Part shown: piece by piece, positions 45,454 to 54,011 of the stretch
Numbering within the stretch: position 1 is the first letter of the stretch
Layout: every line of letters begins with the position of its first letter
Source of the DNA: ZC4RG29 sp036563875
GTDB lineage: Bacteria; Bacteroidota; Bacteroidia; Cytophagales; Cyclobacteriaceae
Length of the DNA: 64,000 nucleotides
Assembly (NCBI GenBank): GCA_036563875.1
Contig: DATCLO010000051.1
Span: 1-64,000, forward strand
Direction of reading: 5' to 3'
The notes under the pieces: model-generated
The model's database searches: none
What the model was told of the DNA's origin: nothing
The model's input: only the letters and a program-made list of their open reading frames with translations
Made by a program: the position numbers and the translations under genes

Positions 45454-45777
45454 TTATCGTGTAAGTGTTTTGATGTAGGATTCCAGATGGATCCGCACTA
45501 AATCTGCTGCGATCCGAATCTTAAGCGTCTCGCGCCCTTCTTCGTCAGCAAGCCAAAGGCAGTACATGCATTCCGCAAGCGCACGCTTTGCCGTTGTCAG
45601 CCGGCGAAGCTTGCCATCTGAAGTTTCATCCTCAAATGCCGATGCCGTGCAATCTGCGACCTGAAGGGCATAATCATGTGCGGGATGAGCCAGCAAAAAA
45701 GACTTGTGGTACATGGAGAATCGCCCCACTGCGTTCACCAGTTTGTACACATGCTTCCGAATGATACGCTTCTTCAA
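45454..45777 (-). CDS. Small helical protein inside the dcw cluster (four-helix-bundle-like)
   Basis: A 107-residue, mostly helical, soluble protein with Arg/Leu/Ala-rich amphipathic stretches (YALQVADCTASAF, KLRRLTTAKRALAECMYCLW, ETLKIRIAADLVRIHLESY). The pattern resembles the four-helix-bundle/Avd-like group (also seen in 23S rRNA intervening-sequence proteins), but I cannot assign it firmly. It lies 11 bp after murD and 6 bp before ftsW, so it is co-transcribed with the wall genes. This place is not occupied by a gene in the E. coli or B. subtilis cluster. No reverse transcriptase or variable repeat of a diversity-generating retroelement is in the window. Confidence 0.65.
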   Translation of the reverse strand: MKKRIIRKHVYKLVNAVGRFSMYHKSFLLAHPAHDYALQVADCTASAFEDETSDGKLRRLTTAKRALAECMYCLWLADEEGRETLKIRIAADLVRIHLESYIKTLTR

Positions 45778-45788
45778 TTCTTTATATG

Positions 45789-47138
45789 TTATGCGTTCAC
45801 ACGTTGTTCTTCTGCCAGTTCCTTCACCGCTGCCCTGAACTGGTCGCCGCGATCTTCATAGTTTCGAAACAGGTCGAAGCTGGCACATGCCGGCGAAAGG
45901 AGAACTACATCACCCGACGCTGCTTCTTTTAGTGCCATCCGAACCAACTCACGCACGTCTTGCGTCTCGCGAATTATCGCCACGACATCACGGAAAGCGC
46001 GTCTGAGTTTCTCATTGTCCTTTCCAAGGCAAATCAGGACCTTCACCTTCTTCTTAACCTCATCCATGATCTGGCCGTAGTCATTACCCTTGTCAATTCC
46101 GCCGGCAATCCAGATCAGTGGACCAGGATAACTGCTTAGGGCATATGCTACGGAGTCGACGTTTGTCGCCTTGGAGTCGTTAATGAAGGTTACACCGTTG
46201 ATGGTTCCCACAGGTTCCAGGCGATGCGGCGCATTCCGGAATGTCATCAGCGCCTTTCGTATGGTATCCGGTCCAACCCCCGCCAGCCGCGCGGCCGACA
46301 CAGCGGCCATCGTATTGATGAGATTGTGCGGACCAACCAGCGTTGTGTCGGATTGTTTTACGCGAAATGTCTCACCTACCGTAAAGACCATTTCCTTGCC
46401 GTCGTAGTACGACTCCGTTTCGCGGCGGAGCGAAACGCGGATTTGCTGAGGACGAATAACACGCTTGATAACTTCTTCCGAGATGATGGGGTCGTCGGCC
46501 ACATAAATGAAATACCGGTCTGAACCCATGTTACGGATGAGCTGGAATTTCGAATCCGTGTACTCGCTCATCGACTTGTACCGATCAAGATGATCAGGCG
46601 TGATGTTCAGCAGTATTCCCACAAGCGGGTTAAACATCGCTGTTCCGTCAAGCTGGAAGCTGCTTACTTCCAGCACGTACCAATCGTAGTTCCCGGTGGC
46701 AACCTGACGCGCGAAGCTGATACCAACATTGCCGGCAAGCGCTACGTTGTATCCTGCTTCACGAAGCAGGTGATACGTGAGCAGCGTGGTTGTGGTTTTT
46801 CCGTTGGTGCCCGTTATAGCGATAATGTTGCTCCGCGTATAGCGGAAGGCAAACTCGATTTCATCAATAATTTCAATTCCCGCTTTCACCGCCGCAGCAA
46901 CCACCGGTGCAGTCGGAGGTATTCCCGGACTTTTCACCATGAGGTTGCAATCCAGAACGCGGTCAAGCGTATGCGTTCCTTCTTCGAATGCTATGCCAGC
47001 AGCCGTCAACTCATCTTTATACTTGTCGGCAATGACGCCGCGATCAGAAACAAAAACATCATACCCCTGCGCTTTCGCCAGAAGGGCGGCTCCTGTTCCG
47101 CTTTCGCCCGCACCCAATATGGTAACGCGTTGCCTCAT
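45789..47138 (-). CDS. murD: UDP-N-acetylmuramoylalanine--D-glutamate ligase
   Basis: A 449-residue Mur ligase that adds D-glutamate to UDP-MurNAc-L-Ala. Motifs: ILGAGESGTGAALLA at the N-terminus, ITGTNGKTTTTLLTYHL (ATP loop), NITPDHLDRY and the C-terminal NDSKATNVDSVAYAL and IAGGIDKGNDY, which are MurD-specific. The start overlaps the mraY stop by 4 bp. Confidence 0.97.
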   Translation of the reverse strand: MRQRVTILGAGESGTGAALLAKAQGYDVFVSDRGVIADKYKDELTAAGIAFEEGTHTLDRVLDCNLMVKSPGIPPTAPVVAAAVKAGIEIIDEIEFAFRYTRSNIIAITGTNGKTTTTLLTYHLLREAGYNVALAGNVGISFARQVATGNYDWYVLEVSSFQLDGTAMFNPLVGILLNITPDHLDRYKSMSEYTDSKFQLIRNMGSDRYFIYVADDPIISEEVIKRVIRPQQIRVSLRRETESYYDGKEMVFTVGETFRVKQSDTTLVGPHNLINTMAAVSAARLAGVGPDTIRKALMTFRNAPHRLEPVGTINGVTFINDSKATNVDSVAYALSSYPGPLIWIAGGIDKGNDYGQIMDEVKKKVKVLICLGKDNEKLRRAFRDVVAIIRETQDVRELVRMALKEAASGDVVLLSPACASFDLFRNYEDRGDQFRAAVKELAEEQRVNA

Positions 47139-48361
47139 CTCAGTTTCAGAGTTGCCAGGGTTACGATAGCGAGCAGTATACCTACGATCCAGAACCGTGT
47201 GACGATCTTGGATTCGTGCAGATTCTTTTTCTGATAGTGATGATGCAGCGGCGACATCAGGAAAATGCGCCGGCCTTCGCCGTATTTGCGTTTCGTATAC
47301 TTGAAGTATGATACCTGCATGATCACAGAAAGATTCTCAATCAGGAAAATTCCGCAAAGCACCGGTATGAGCAGTTCCTTTCGAACGGCCAGCGCAAGCA
47401 CAGCAATGATTCCGCCCAGCGTGAGGCTGCCGGTATCGCCCATGAATACCTGGGCGGGATAAGCATTGTACCAAAGAAAGCCCAGGCATGCCCCGACAAA
47501 AGCAGAGCAGAAGATTACCAGTTCACCCAGGTTAGGAATGTACATGATGTTGAGATAGTTGCTGAAGTCGATACGGCCCGAGAGGTAAGCCAGTATCGCC
47601 AGGGTCAGTCCGATAATGCCGGAAGTACCTGCGGCAAGTCCATCAATACCATCGGTGATGTTCGCGCCATTAGAGACTGCGGTAATCACGAGGATTACTA
47701 CGCCGACGTACACAATCCAGGTAAAGTCCGAAGGGACGAAAGGAATCTTTCCGTAATCGAGCTCATTATTCTTCAGGAACGGGACGGTAGTCTTGGTGGA
47801 TTTCACATCGCGGAACTGCACTTCGGGCTCCTCGCCATCGGCGGCCAGGCGGGCGTGAAGCTCGGTTGCCATGGGATCTACCTCGCGAATGATGACGTTG
47901 TCATTAAAATAGAGCGTGAGCCCTACGATGAGACCGAGACCAATCTGACCGAACACTTTGAATCTTCCAGCGAGACCTTTCTTGTCCTTCTTGAACACCT
48001 TGATATAGTCGTCCAGGAACCCGATGAGGCCGAGCCACATCGTAGCAACGACCAAAAGGATGACGTACACGTTCTCCAGCTTGGCAAACAGCAGTGTAGG
48101 TACCAGTATGGCTGCGATGATGATCAGGCCTCCCATAGTGGGAGTTCCTCTCTTTTCCATTTGCCCCTGCAATCCCAGGTCGCGGATTTCTTCGCCCACT
48201 TGTTTGCGACGGAGGAACCGGATAAGGTCTTTGCCAAAGAAAATGGTAATAAGTAAGGACACGAACGCTGTCATCCCTGCACGGAATGAGATGTACTGAA
48301 ACACCCCCGCGCCTATCAGGTCATACTCCCGGTCGAGATAATCAAAGAGATAGTACAGCAT
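47135..48361 (-). CDS. mraY: Phospho-N-acetylmuramoyl-pentapeptide transferase
   Basis: A 408-residue polytopic enzyme that moves phospho-MurNAc-pentapeptide onto undecaprenyl phosphate, making lipid I. Motifs: KRGTPTMGGL, FLDDYIKV with the catalytic Asp pair, NGANITDGIDGLAAG, FLWYNAYPAQVFMGDTGSL and PLHHHYQKK. The loop around residues 165-215 (REVDPMATELHARLAADGEE) is longer than in Proteobacteria, as is usual in Bacteroidota. It lies 8 bp after murE. Confidence 0.97.
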   Translation of the reverse strand: MLYYLFDYLDREYDLIGAGVFQYISFRAGMTAFVSLLITIFFGKDLIRFLRRKQVGEEIRDLGLQGQMEKRGTPTMGGLIIIAAILVPTLLFAKLENVYVILLVVATMWLGLIGFLDDYIKVFKKDKKGLAGRFKVFGQIGLGLIVGLTLYFNDNVIIREVDPMATELHARLAADGEEPEVQFRDVKSTKTTVPFLKNNELDYGKIPFVPSDFTWIVYVGVVILVITAVSNGANITDGIDGLAAGTSGIIGLTLAILAYLSGRIDFSNYLNIMYIPNLGELVIFCSAFVGACLGFLWYNAYPAQVFMGDTGSLTLGGIIAVLALAVRKELLIPVLCGIFLIENLSVIMQVSYFKYTKRKYGEGRRIFLMSPLHHHYQKKNLHESKIVTRFWIVGILLAIVTLATLKLR

Positions 48362-48369
48362 TCACCGGT

Positions 48370-49833
48370 TCAGTTTGAAAACAGTTTTAGCATCCTCGAA
48401 ACTACCTCGCGGTCGTCGAAGGGATGCTTCACACCTTTTATTTCCTGGTACGTCTCGTGGCCCTTACCTGCCACGAGTATGATATCCTTGTTGGACGCCA
48501 TCATGCAGGCCATCTTGATTGCTTCCTCCCGATCAGGCTGGACAACGGCCTTCTTTGCGTCAGCCGGTGTAATGCCTTGCTGCATGTCACGTATGATTTC
48601 CATCGGATCCTCGTCTCGCGGATTGTCGGATGTGAGCACAACGCGATCGCTGTATTTGCAGGCAATCGACGCCATGACAGGGCGCTTGGCCTTGTCGCGA
48701 TTCCCGCCGCAGCCCACTACGGTGATTACCTGCTTTGCATCCCCTCGGAATTGTTCGATCGTTTCCAGGACATTCTTCAGCGCGTCGGGCGTATGAGCAT
48801 AGTCGACAATCACGGTAAAGCGCGATCCCGGGTTCACGACTTCAAATCGGCCTGATACACCGCCCAGCGACGACATCGTCTGCAACACTTCGTCGGGATC
48901 CTTTCCAAGCAGCACGGCAGCACCGAAAACGCCGAGCAGATTATAGGCATTGAAGTCGCCAATGAGCTTGAACCACACATCCTTGCCACCGATCTCCAGT
49001 TCGAGGCCTTCAATGGAATTGGTAATGATCTTGGCTTTGAAGTCGGCAGGCTTTTTCAACGCGAAGGTGTTCTTGTCTGCCTTCGTGTTCTGAAGCATGA
49101 TCATGCCCCTCTTGTCGTCGATGTTCACGAGCGCAAAGCTTCCGGAAGGCAATTCGTCGAAGAGTTTTTTCTTCGCAAGAATGTAGTTCTCGAATGTTTT
49201 GTGATAGTCGAGATGATCGTGGGTGATGTTAGTGAATATCGCGCCCGCGAACTTAAGTCCGGCGATACGTTCCTGCTCGATGGCATGGGAACTCACTTCC
49301 ATGAATGCGTGGGTGCATCCCGCTTCTTCCATTTGGCGAAGCAGGGCATTGAGTTGAACCGGATCGGGCGTTGTGTGAGTCGCCGGAACATCTTTATCCA
49401 CAATTTTATTCACAACTGTGGATAACAATCCTGATCGATGCCCAAGTCGTGTGAACAACTCGTATAACAGCGTGGCTGTTGTGGTCTTTCCGTTCGTTCC
49501 GGTAACACCGGTGAGGATTACGCGTTCCGAAGGATTGCCGTAAAAATTCGAGGCGATGAAACCGAGTGCGCGGGCTGAATTCTTAACGGTAACGTACGTG
49601 ACGTGGTCGTGTAGTGTGTTGGGCAGTTGCTCGCATACGATCACCGCTGCGCCTTTTTCAACGGCGCTGTCGATGAAGGCATGACCATCACTGGTCGTTC
49701 CTTTGACGGCAACGAACAGGTAGCCGGGTTGCACCGCGCGAGAGTCAAAGCACACCCCGGCGACAGGCACACTCATGTCGCCCGACGTGGATGTCAGCGA
49801 TACGCGGTATAATATGTCCTTCAACTCCATCAT
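48370..49833 (-). CDS. murE: UDP-MurNAc-tripeptide synthetase (meso-diaminopimelate-adding type)
   Basis: A 487-residue Mur ligase. ATP loop VTGTNGKTTTATLLYELF, the carbamylated-Lys region NITHDHLDYHKTFENY, and the C-terminal SDNPRDEDPMEI motif, whose DNPR signature indicates meso-diaminopimelate rather than lysine as the added residue. The first ATG (49833) gives a 4-bp overlap with ftsI. The codons for residues about 136-147 hold a cluster of DnaA-box sequences (49394-49425). Confidence 0.97.
   Translation of the reverse strand: MMELKDILYRVSLTSTSGDMSVPVAGVCFDSRAVQPGYLFVAVKGTTSDGHAFIDSAVEKGAAVIVCEQLPNTLHDHVTYVTVKNSARALGFIASNFYGNPSERVILTGVTGTNGKTTTATLLYELFTRLGHRSGLLSTVVNKIVDKDVPATHTTPDPVQLNALLRQMEEAGCTHAFMEVSSHAIEQERIAGLKFAGAIFTNITHDHLDYHKTFENYILAKKKLFDELPSGSFALVNIDDKRGMIMLQNTKADKNTFALKKPADFKAKIITNSIEGLELEIGGKDVWFKLIGDFNAYNLLGVFGAAVLLGKDPDEVLQTMSSLGGVSGRFEVVNPGSRFTVIVDYAHTPDALKNVLETIEQFRGDAKQVITVVGCGGNRDKAKRPVMASIACKYSDRVVLTSDNPRDEDPMEIIRDMQQGITPADAKKAVVQPDREEAIKMACMMASNKDIILVAGKGHETYQEIKGVKHPFDDREVVSRMLKLFSN
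49394..49458. promoter_or_regulatory. Cluster of DnaA boxes within murE
   Basis: TTATCCACA (49394-49402), TTATTCACA (49406-49414) and the inverted TGTGGATAA (49417-49425) all match the DnaA consensus TTATNCACA exactly. A fourth, one-mismatch box TGTGAACAA is at 49450-49458. Three exact boxes lie within 32 bp inside coding sequence. DnaA binding is inferred. Confidence 0.55.
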
Positions 49834-51920
49834 CCCAATCTCAGGTAGACCCTGTCGCCATTGCGAATTTTCCTTCCGGGCGGTAGCGACTGCCGTTCAA
49901 CACGTCCGATTCCTTCAAACGACACTTGCAAACCGACTTGTTCGAGCACATACAAAGCATCGCGAAGCGTCATCCCGCTCACGTCGGGAACAATACCTCT
50001 TCTTATATCCTGCTTCCGCAGGTCGACTGAATTGCCATTCCTTACAGTCCTCACCCACTCGCTCTCCGTTTCGGGGTGATTTGACACGCCAAGCATGTTG
50101 CACAGCATCACCAGGTCCTGCTGACGGCCCGCACGGATCACGGGAAAAACATCGGTCTGTGTGTACTTCGGACCATCCATTGGCAGGTGCAGGCTAATGT
50201 CGCGTGCGTAAATGTTGTCCGCGATCTCCTTGAACACAGGCGCGGCTACGCTGCTGCCATATTGCTGCCAGCCCCGTGGATTCCGGATCAGCACGATGGC
50301 GCTGTACTTCGGGTCATGCGCAGGAAAGTATCCGACGAAAGAAGTGATGTACTTCCGAGTGTAACGTCCGTTTTCAAGAATCTGCGCCGTGCCGGTCTTA
50401 CCTGCAATGCGGTAGTGCGAGTCAGAAATATTTTTTGCTGTTCCATTTTCCACGACACCTTCCAGCATCAGCCTCAGCTTTGCCAGCGTCTTGTCGGAGC
50501 AAATCTTTCCGTTCAGTACTTCCGTCTCGAAAGCCTTCTTCGTGTCATCGGCCTGACGGATTGCCTTTACGAGAATTGGCTTGATCATCTTGCCGTTGTT
50601 GGCGACGGCATTGTACAGCGCGAGGGTGTGCAACGGCGTGATTTCAAGTCCGTAGCCGTAAGCCATCCACGGAAGGCTTATGCCACTCCATCCTTTCTGA
50701 CCCGGACGTTTGATTTTGGGTGTCGGTTCGCCGTCGATTTGAATTCCGAGAGGCTTCGACAAGTGAAGCCGATCGATGTGATCAATAAAGCGCTGGGGAT
50801 GCAATCCAAAATGTTTGTCGGCGAGCTTGGCCATCGCCACGTTGGATGAGTGCTCAAAAGCGCCCTGAATGGTGACTCTTCCCAGACCGCCTTCCTCGTG
50901 ATCTCTCACACGATGATTGTAAAATGCGGCTTCGCCGTTGCCAGTGTCGATACTATCGGTTAGCTCGATATTCGTATCCTCGAGCAACGCGATCATGGTA
51001 ACGAGCTTGAAGGTAGATCCCGGTTCGAACAGTCCGCCGGCCGCGAAGTTGAACTTTTCATAAAAGCCGCCACGTCCGTTTGAGGATAGATTGGATATCG
51101 CCTTAATGTGACCGGTATTGACTTCCATTACTACCACGAGACCATCATCAGCGTTGTGGCGCTCCATGGCTTTGTACAGTGCCGTTTCAGCAACATCCTG
51201 AAGGTTGACATCGAGCGTGGTGACGAGGTCAAGCCCGTTTACCGCCCGTACGTTGTTCGCGTCAAACACGGGTTTCCAAACACCGCCGGAGATTTTCTGA
51301 TAGTAGGCATATCCGTCGCGGCCAGACAGTTCTTCGTTAAAGCTGTATTCCAAACCAGCCCCTTTGTCGTTTTCGTTGATAAAGCCGATGGTGCGTCGGC
51401 TGAGTTTGTTGAAGGGATTGTAGCGGACATCGACTTTTTCAAAGATGACACCCCCACCGAGCCGACCTTCCCTGAAGATCGGCCAGGTGGACATGGCTTT
51501 TTTATCCTGGTAATCAATCCGCTTCTTGTTCAGTACGACGTATTGCCGCTTTGCTGCACGCGCATCGCGAAGCATGCGCTTGTATTCTTCTTTTGATTTG
51601 TCGCCAAAGAATCGCGACAGCTTTCCCGCCAGCGAATCCACTCCACTATTAAAGAGTTTGTCGGAAGGAATGGTAGCATCAAAGGCGACGCGATAAAAAG
51701 GCAGGGAAGTAGCGAGCAGGCTGCCGTTATCGGAATAGATGTTTCCGCGTGTAGCCTTCACCACTTTGTAGTCGAAGGAAATGCGCTCTCCCAGTTCTGC
51801 CCACTTCTCACCTTCCGCGAATTGAATGTGCACGATCTTCCCGATCACCGCCAGAGAGAAGAGAACGGCGAGGATGAAGGCGATGCGTACGCGGAGCAGT
51901 ATGGAGGTTCTAATATTCAC
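49830..51920 (-). CDS. ftsI: Penicillin-binding protein 3 (FtsI) with PASTA domain
   Basis: A 696-residue septal transpeptidase. One N-terminal transmembrane span (about 11-30) is followed by the dimerisation domain, then the penicillin-binding domain with active-site Ser302 (GSTFK), SSN at 357-359 and KTGT at 507-510. A single PASTA domain (about 635-696, VPDVSGMTLRDALYVLEQVG) closes the protein, as in Bacteroidota and Gram-positives but not E. coli. The start overlaps ftsL by 11 bp. Confidence 0.96.
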   Translation of the reverse strand: MNIRTSILLRVRIAFILAVLFSLAVIGKIVHIQFAEGEKWAELGERISFDYKVVKATRGNIYSDNGSLLATSLPFYRVAFDATIPSDKLFNSGVDSLAGKLSRFFGDKSKEEYKRMLRDARAAKRQYVVLNKKRIDYQDKKAMSTWPIFREGRLGGGVIFEKVDVRYNPFNKLSRRTIGFINENDKGAGLEYSFNEELSGRDGYAYYQKISGGVWKPVFDANNVRAVNGLDLVTTLDVNLQDVAETALYKAMERHNADDGLVVVMEVNTGHIKAISNLSSNGRGGFYEKFNFAAGGLFEPGSTFKLVTMIALLEDTNIELTDSIDTGNGEAAFYNHRVRDHEEGGLGRVTIQGAFEHSSNVAMAKLADKHFGLHPQRFIDHIDRLHLSKPLGIQIDGEPTPKIKRPGQKGWSGISLPWMAYGYGLEITPLHTLALYNAVANNGKMIKPILVKAIRQADDTKKAFETEVLNGKICSDKTLAKLRLMLEGVVENGTAKNISDSHYRIAGKTGTAQILENGRYTRKYITSFVGYFPAHDPKYSAIVLIRNPRGWQQYGSSVAAPVFKEIADNIYARDISLHLPMDGPKYTQTDVFPVIRAGRQQDLVMLCNMLGVSNHPETESEWVRTVRNGNSVDLRKQDIRRGIVPDVSGMTLRDALYVLEQVGLQVSFEGIGRVERQSLPPGRKIRNGDRVYLRLG

Positions 51921-52290
51921 CTTTTCTTACTACGATCTTGAAGGGAGGTTCGAGGCTTTCTTTTAGACCGAGAGGTTTTACTTTTTTGGCGACTTCGGAT
52001 TGTTTTCCGGCAAGCATGAGGTCCGCTTTCCGGGTCGTGTAGTCTGCGCGCAAATCCTCTACCTCCACCCGCAAGCGGTTGATCTGCCGGATCGTTTTCT
52101 CAGCATAGTGCGTGTTGCTGATGTAGAAGATGCCAAGAACCATGACGAAGGCGATCTTAGGAAGGTGTGCGACGGGAAATCCCTCTTCGAAATAGTTTTC
52201 GAGTCGAAGGACTTTCTCTATCCGGGAGAAGAGTCCCTTGCCCTGGGTCTTTTTCTTTCCGAATCCGATACGGAATCTGTTACCGCTCAT
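51910..52290 (-). CDS. FtsL-like cell division protein
   Basis: A 126-residue protein. A basic cytoplasmic segment (about 1-45) leads to one transmembrane span (about 46-62, IAFVMVLGIFYISN) and a periplasmic coiled-coil (KTIRQINRLRVEVEDLRAD). That is the FtsL/DivIC layout. Sequence similarity is weak in this family, so the call depends on topology and on its place between rsmH and ftsI. It is needed to connect FtsQ with FtsWI. Confidence 0.85.
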   Translation of the reverse strand: MSGNRFRIGFGKKKTQGKGLFSRIEKVLRLENYFEEGFPVAHLPKIAFVMVLGIFYISNTHYAEKTIRQINRLRVEVEDLRADYTTRKADLMLAGKQSEVAKKVKPLGLKESLEPPFKIVVRKGEY

Positions 52291-52316
52291 TCCACGCTAT
52301 ACTGAATAAATAAGAC

Positions 52317-53231
52317 CTACACTCGTTCTGCCACTCGCATCTTAGCGCTTCTCGCCCGGCTGTTCTCGGCGAGCTCTTCTGCCGAGGGCGTCATCGCCTT
52401 GCGCGTCACGGGCACAAAAGGTCGCAGCGGGTTGCCGTATATGTCTTTCTCCAACGCTCCGAACGCTTTTCCCGTGTTCATATAATTCTTTACCATTCGA
52501 TCTTCCAGCGAATGGTAGGAGATCACCACCAGTCGTCCCCCGCTCACCATCACTTCGCCGCATTGGTGCAAAAAATCTTCAAGCGCTTTCATTTCTTCAT
52601 TTACCTCTATTCGCAGTGCTTGAAACACCTGGGCGAAATATTTGTTTTCCCTTCCGCGTGGCGCCAACGACCTGAGTGCTGATGTGAGGTCGCTGGTCCG
52701 TACAAAGGGCTTCTTCGCTCTTGCCCTTGCGATTGCGCCGGCTGCTGTTCTGGCATTTCTGATTTCACCATACATGCCGAGGATGCGGTGCAGATCTTCG
52801 ACGCTGTAAGTGTTGAGGATCTGCGCTGCCGTCAGCGTTTGCCTGCGGTTCATTCGCATGTCGAGCGGTCCGTCGAAACGCGTCGAGAATCCGCGTTCGG
52901 CCGAATCAATCTGGTGCGACGAAACGCCGAGATCAGCAAGAATGCCGTTAACAGCTGTGATGCCGTTCAACTTCAGGTACTGCTTCATGAACCGGAAGTT
53001 GGCGTGACAGAATTTGAAAGAACGACTTGCTACCCTCTCCGCCTGCACTTTGGCTTCCTCGTCCTGATCGAACGCGATGAGCGTCCCATCTTTCAACAGT
53101 TCGAGGATTGCCATGCTGTGACCGCCCCCGCCAAATGTTGCGTCGACATAAACACCATCCGGATTCACCTGCAGGGCGTCAACGCTCTCTTTGAGCATCA
53201 CGGGCCTATGGTAAGGATTGGGTTCCGCCAT
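52317..53231 (-). CDS. rsmH: 16S rRNA (cytosine-1402-N4)-methyltransferase RsmH
   Basis: A 304-residue SAM-dependent methyltransferase, also called MraW. Motifs: YHRPVMLKESVDAL at the start, the SAM-binding VDATFGGGGHSMAIL, DLGVSSHQID, RGFSTRFDGPLDMRM and the C-terminal SYHSLEDRMVKN. It methylates C1402 in the ribosomal decoding site. It lies 11 bp after mraZ as the second gene of the dcw cluster. Confidence 0.97.
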   Translation of the reverse strand: MAEPNPYHRPVMLKESVDALQVNPDGVYVDATFGGGGHSMAILELLKDGTLIAFDQDEEAKVQAERVASRSFKFCHANFRFMKQYLKLNGITAVNGILADLGVSSHQIDSAERGFSTRFDGPLDMRMNRRQTLTAAQILNTYSVEDLHRILGMYGEIRNARTAAGAIARARAKKPFVRTSDLTSALRSLAPRGRENKYFAQVFQALRIEVNEEMKALEDFLHQCGEVMVSGGRLVVISYHSLEDRMVKNYMNTGKAFGALEKDIYGNPLRPFVPVTRKAMTPSAEELAENSRARSAKMRVAERV

Positions 53232-53242
53232 CCGCTACCACC

Positions 53243-53689
53243 TCAGGCCGTAGGTCCCGCGTGCTTTGCCGCCAGGTTGGAAAGCTCTTCCGGATCCGTG
53301 ATCTTGTTCTTTTCGTAGATCTCCGGATTCCATATTTCCACCTTCGTTCCTGTTCCTACCAGGATAACGTCCTTTTCCAGGCGTGCATACGCGATCAAGT
53401 TTTTCGCGATGAGAATCCGCCCGTTGGCATCCATGTCTACCTGCACCGCCCCAGCGAAGAAACTCCGCTGAAGCTTCCGGTTCTCCGGATCCAACTCACT
53501 TAGCCCCGAAATTCTGGAGTATACCCTCTTGAATTCCACCATCGGATAGAGGATCAAACACTGCTCGAAACCGCGCCTGATCACCAGCTCATTGCTCCCT
53601 TCCGGAAGCTGAGCCTTGATCTTCGCCGGCAGGATCAGCCTGCCTTTCGAGTCAAGTTTTGCCTCGTATTCGTAGGTGAAAAAGGTCAT
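53243..53689 (-). CDS. mraZ: Transcriptional regulator MraZ
   Basis: A 148-residue protein with two tandem SpoVT/AbrB-like beta folds. Motifs: KLDSKGRLILPAKIK in the first and QVDMDANGRILIAKNLIAYA in the second, both with the DxxGR turn. MraZ forms ring-shaped oligomers that bind repeats upstream of its own operon and adjust dcw transcription. It is the first gene of the cluster. Matching AAAGTGG repeats are present upstream (53741-53767). Confidence 0.96.
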   Translation of the reverse strand: MTFFTYEYEAKLDSKGRLILPAKIKAQLPEGSNELVIRRGFEQCLILYPMVEFKRVYSRISGLSELDPENRKLQRSFFAGAVQVDMDANGRILIAKNLIAYARLEKDVILVGTGTKVEIWNPEIYEKNKITDPEELSNLAAKHAGPTA

Positions 53690-53720
53690 GTGACGTAGTG
53701 GTTGTCATGCTTTCTCCAAA

Positions 53721-53750
53721 CAAACTTACGCAAAAATGCTCCACTTTCAA
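53721..53750 (-). promoter_or_regulatory. Promoter of mraZ and the dcw operon
   Basis: On the minus strand TAAGTTTG (53728-53721) is an exact -7 consensus TAnnTTTG. A TTG (53750-53748) lies 19 bp upstream, the right distance for -33. Transcription would start near 53715, about 26 nt before the mraZ ATG. Confidence 0.7.
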
Positions 53751-53767
53751 CCACTTTACCCCACTTT
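53741..53767 (-). promoter_or_regulatory. MraZ-box repeats overlapping the dcw promoter
   Basis: AAAGTGG occurs three times at exactly 10-bp spacing (plus-strand CCACTTT at 53741, 53751, 53761). The AAAGTG core with 3-bp gaps matches the MraZ operator described in Mycoplasma. The repeats cover the -33 region, which suggests repression or tuning by MraZ. Confidence 0.75.
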
Positions 53768-54011
53768 TTTGCATTTCAAGGCACGACAGGGCCTTTTTAG
53801 TCCGCGGAACGCCTTTTATGGCCGCTCAACGGCAAATTCGAGGGCCGGAAAAAGGCGGAAAAAAGCCCCAAATGGGGGTGTTTCACTCGTTTGAGAGCCT
53901 TCGGCGCTGTCCCAAACACTGGGGTCTCACCAAGCCGCGCACGTATCCCGAAGGGTCAATTCCAAATCAATTGTTGCATTTTTGTGTTCGATAAATTGAA
54001 AAACCGACGAA
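53768..54011. other. Divergent spacer between mraZ and the TlpA-like gene
   Basis: No gene is seen in these 244 bp. A weak CCCC/GGGG hairpin (53866-53877) stands next to an A-run. Near the right end TTG (53971) and TAAATTGA (53992-53999) may form a one-mismatch promoter for the downstream plus-strand gene. Confidence 0.4.

Noticed and set aside
45454..45777. Part of a diversity-generating retroelement
   Set aside because: The helical protein is only loosely Avd-like, and no reverse transcriptase, template repeat or variable target gene is in the window.
49394..49458. Chromosomal origin of replication
   Set aside because: DnaA boxes are present, but the site is inside murE without dnaA, an AT-rich element or other origin genes. 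A binding cluster is the more careful reading.
53741..53767. Short direct repeats as a CRISPR-like array
   Set aside because: The repeat is 7 bp with 3-bp gaps, far too short for CRISPR. The position fits an MraZ operator.
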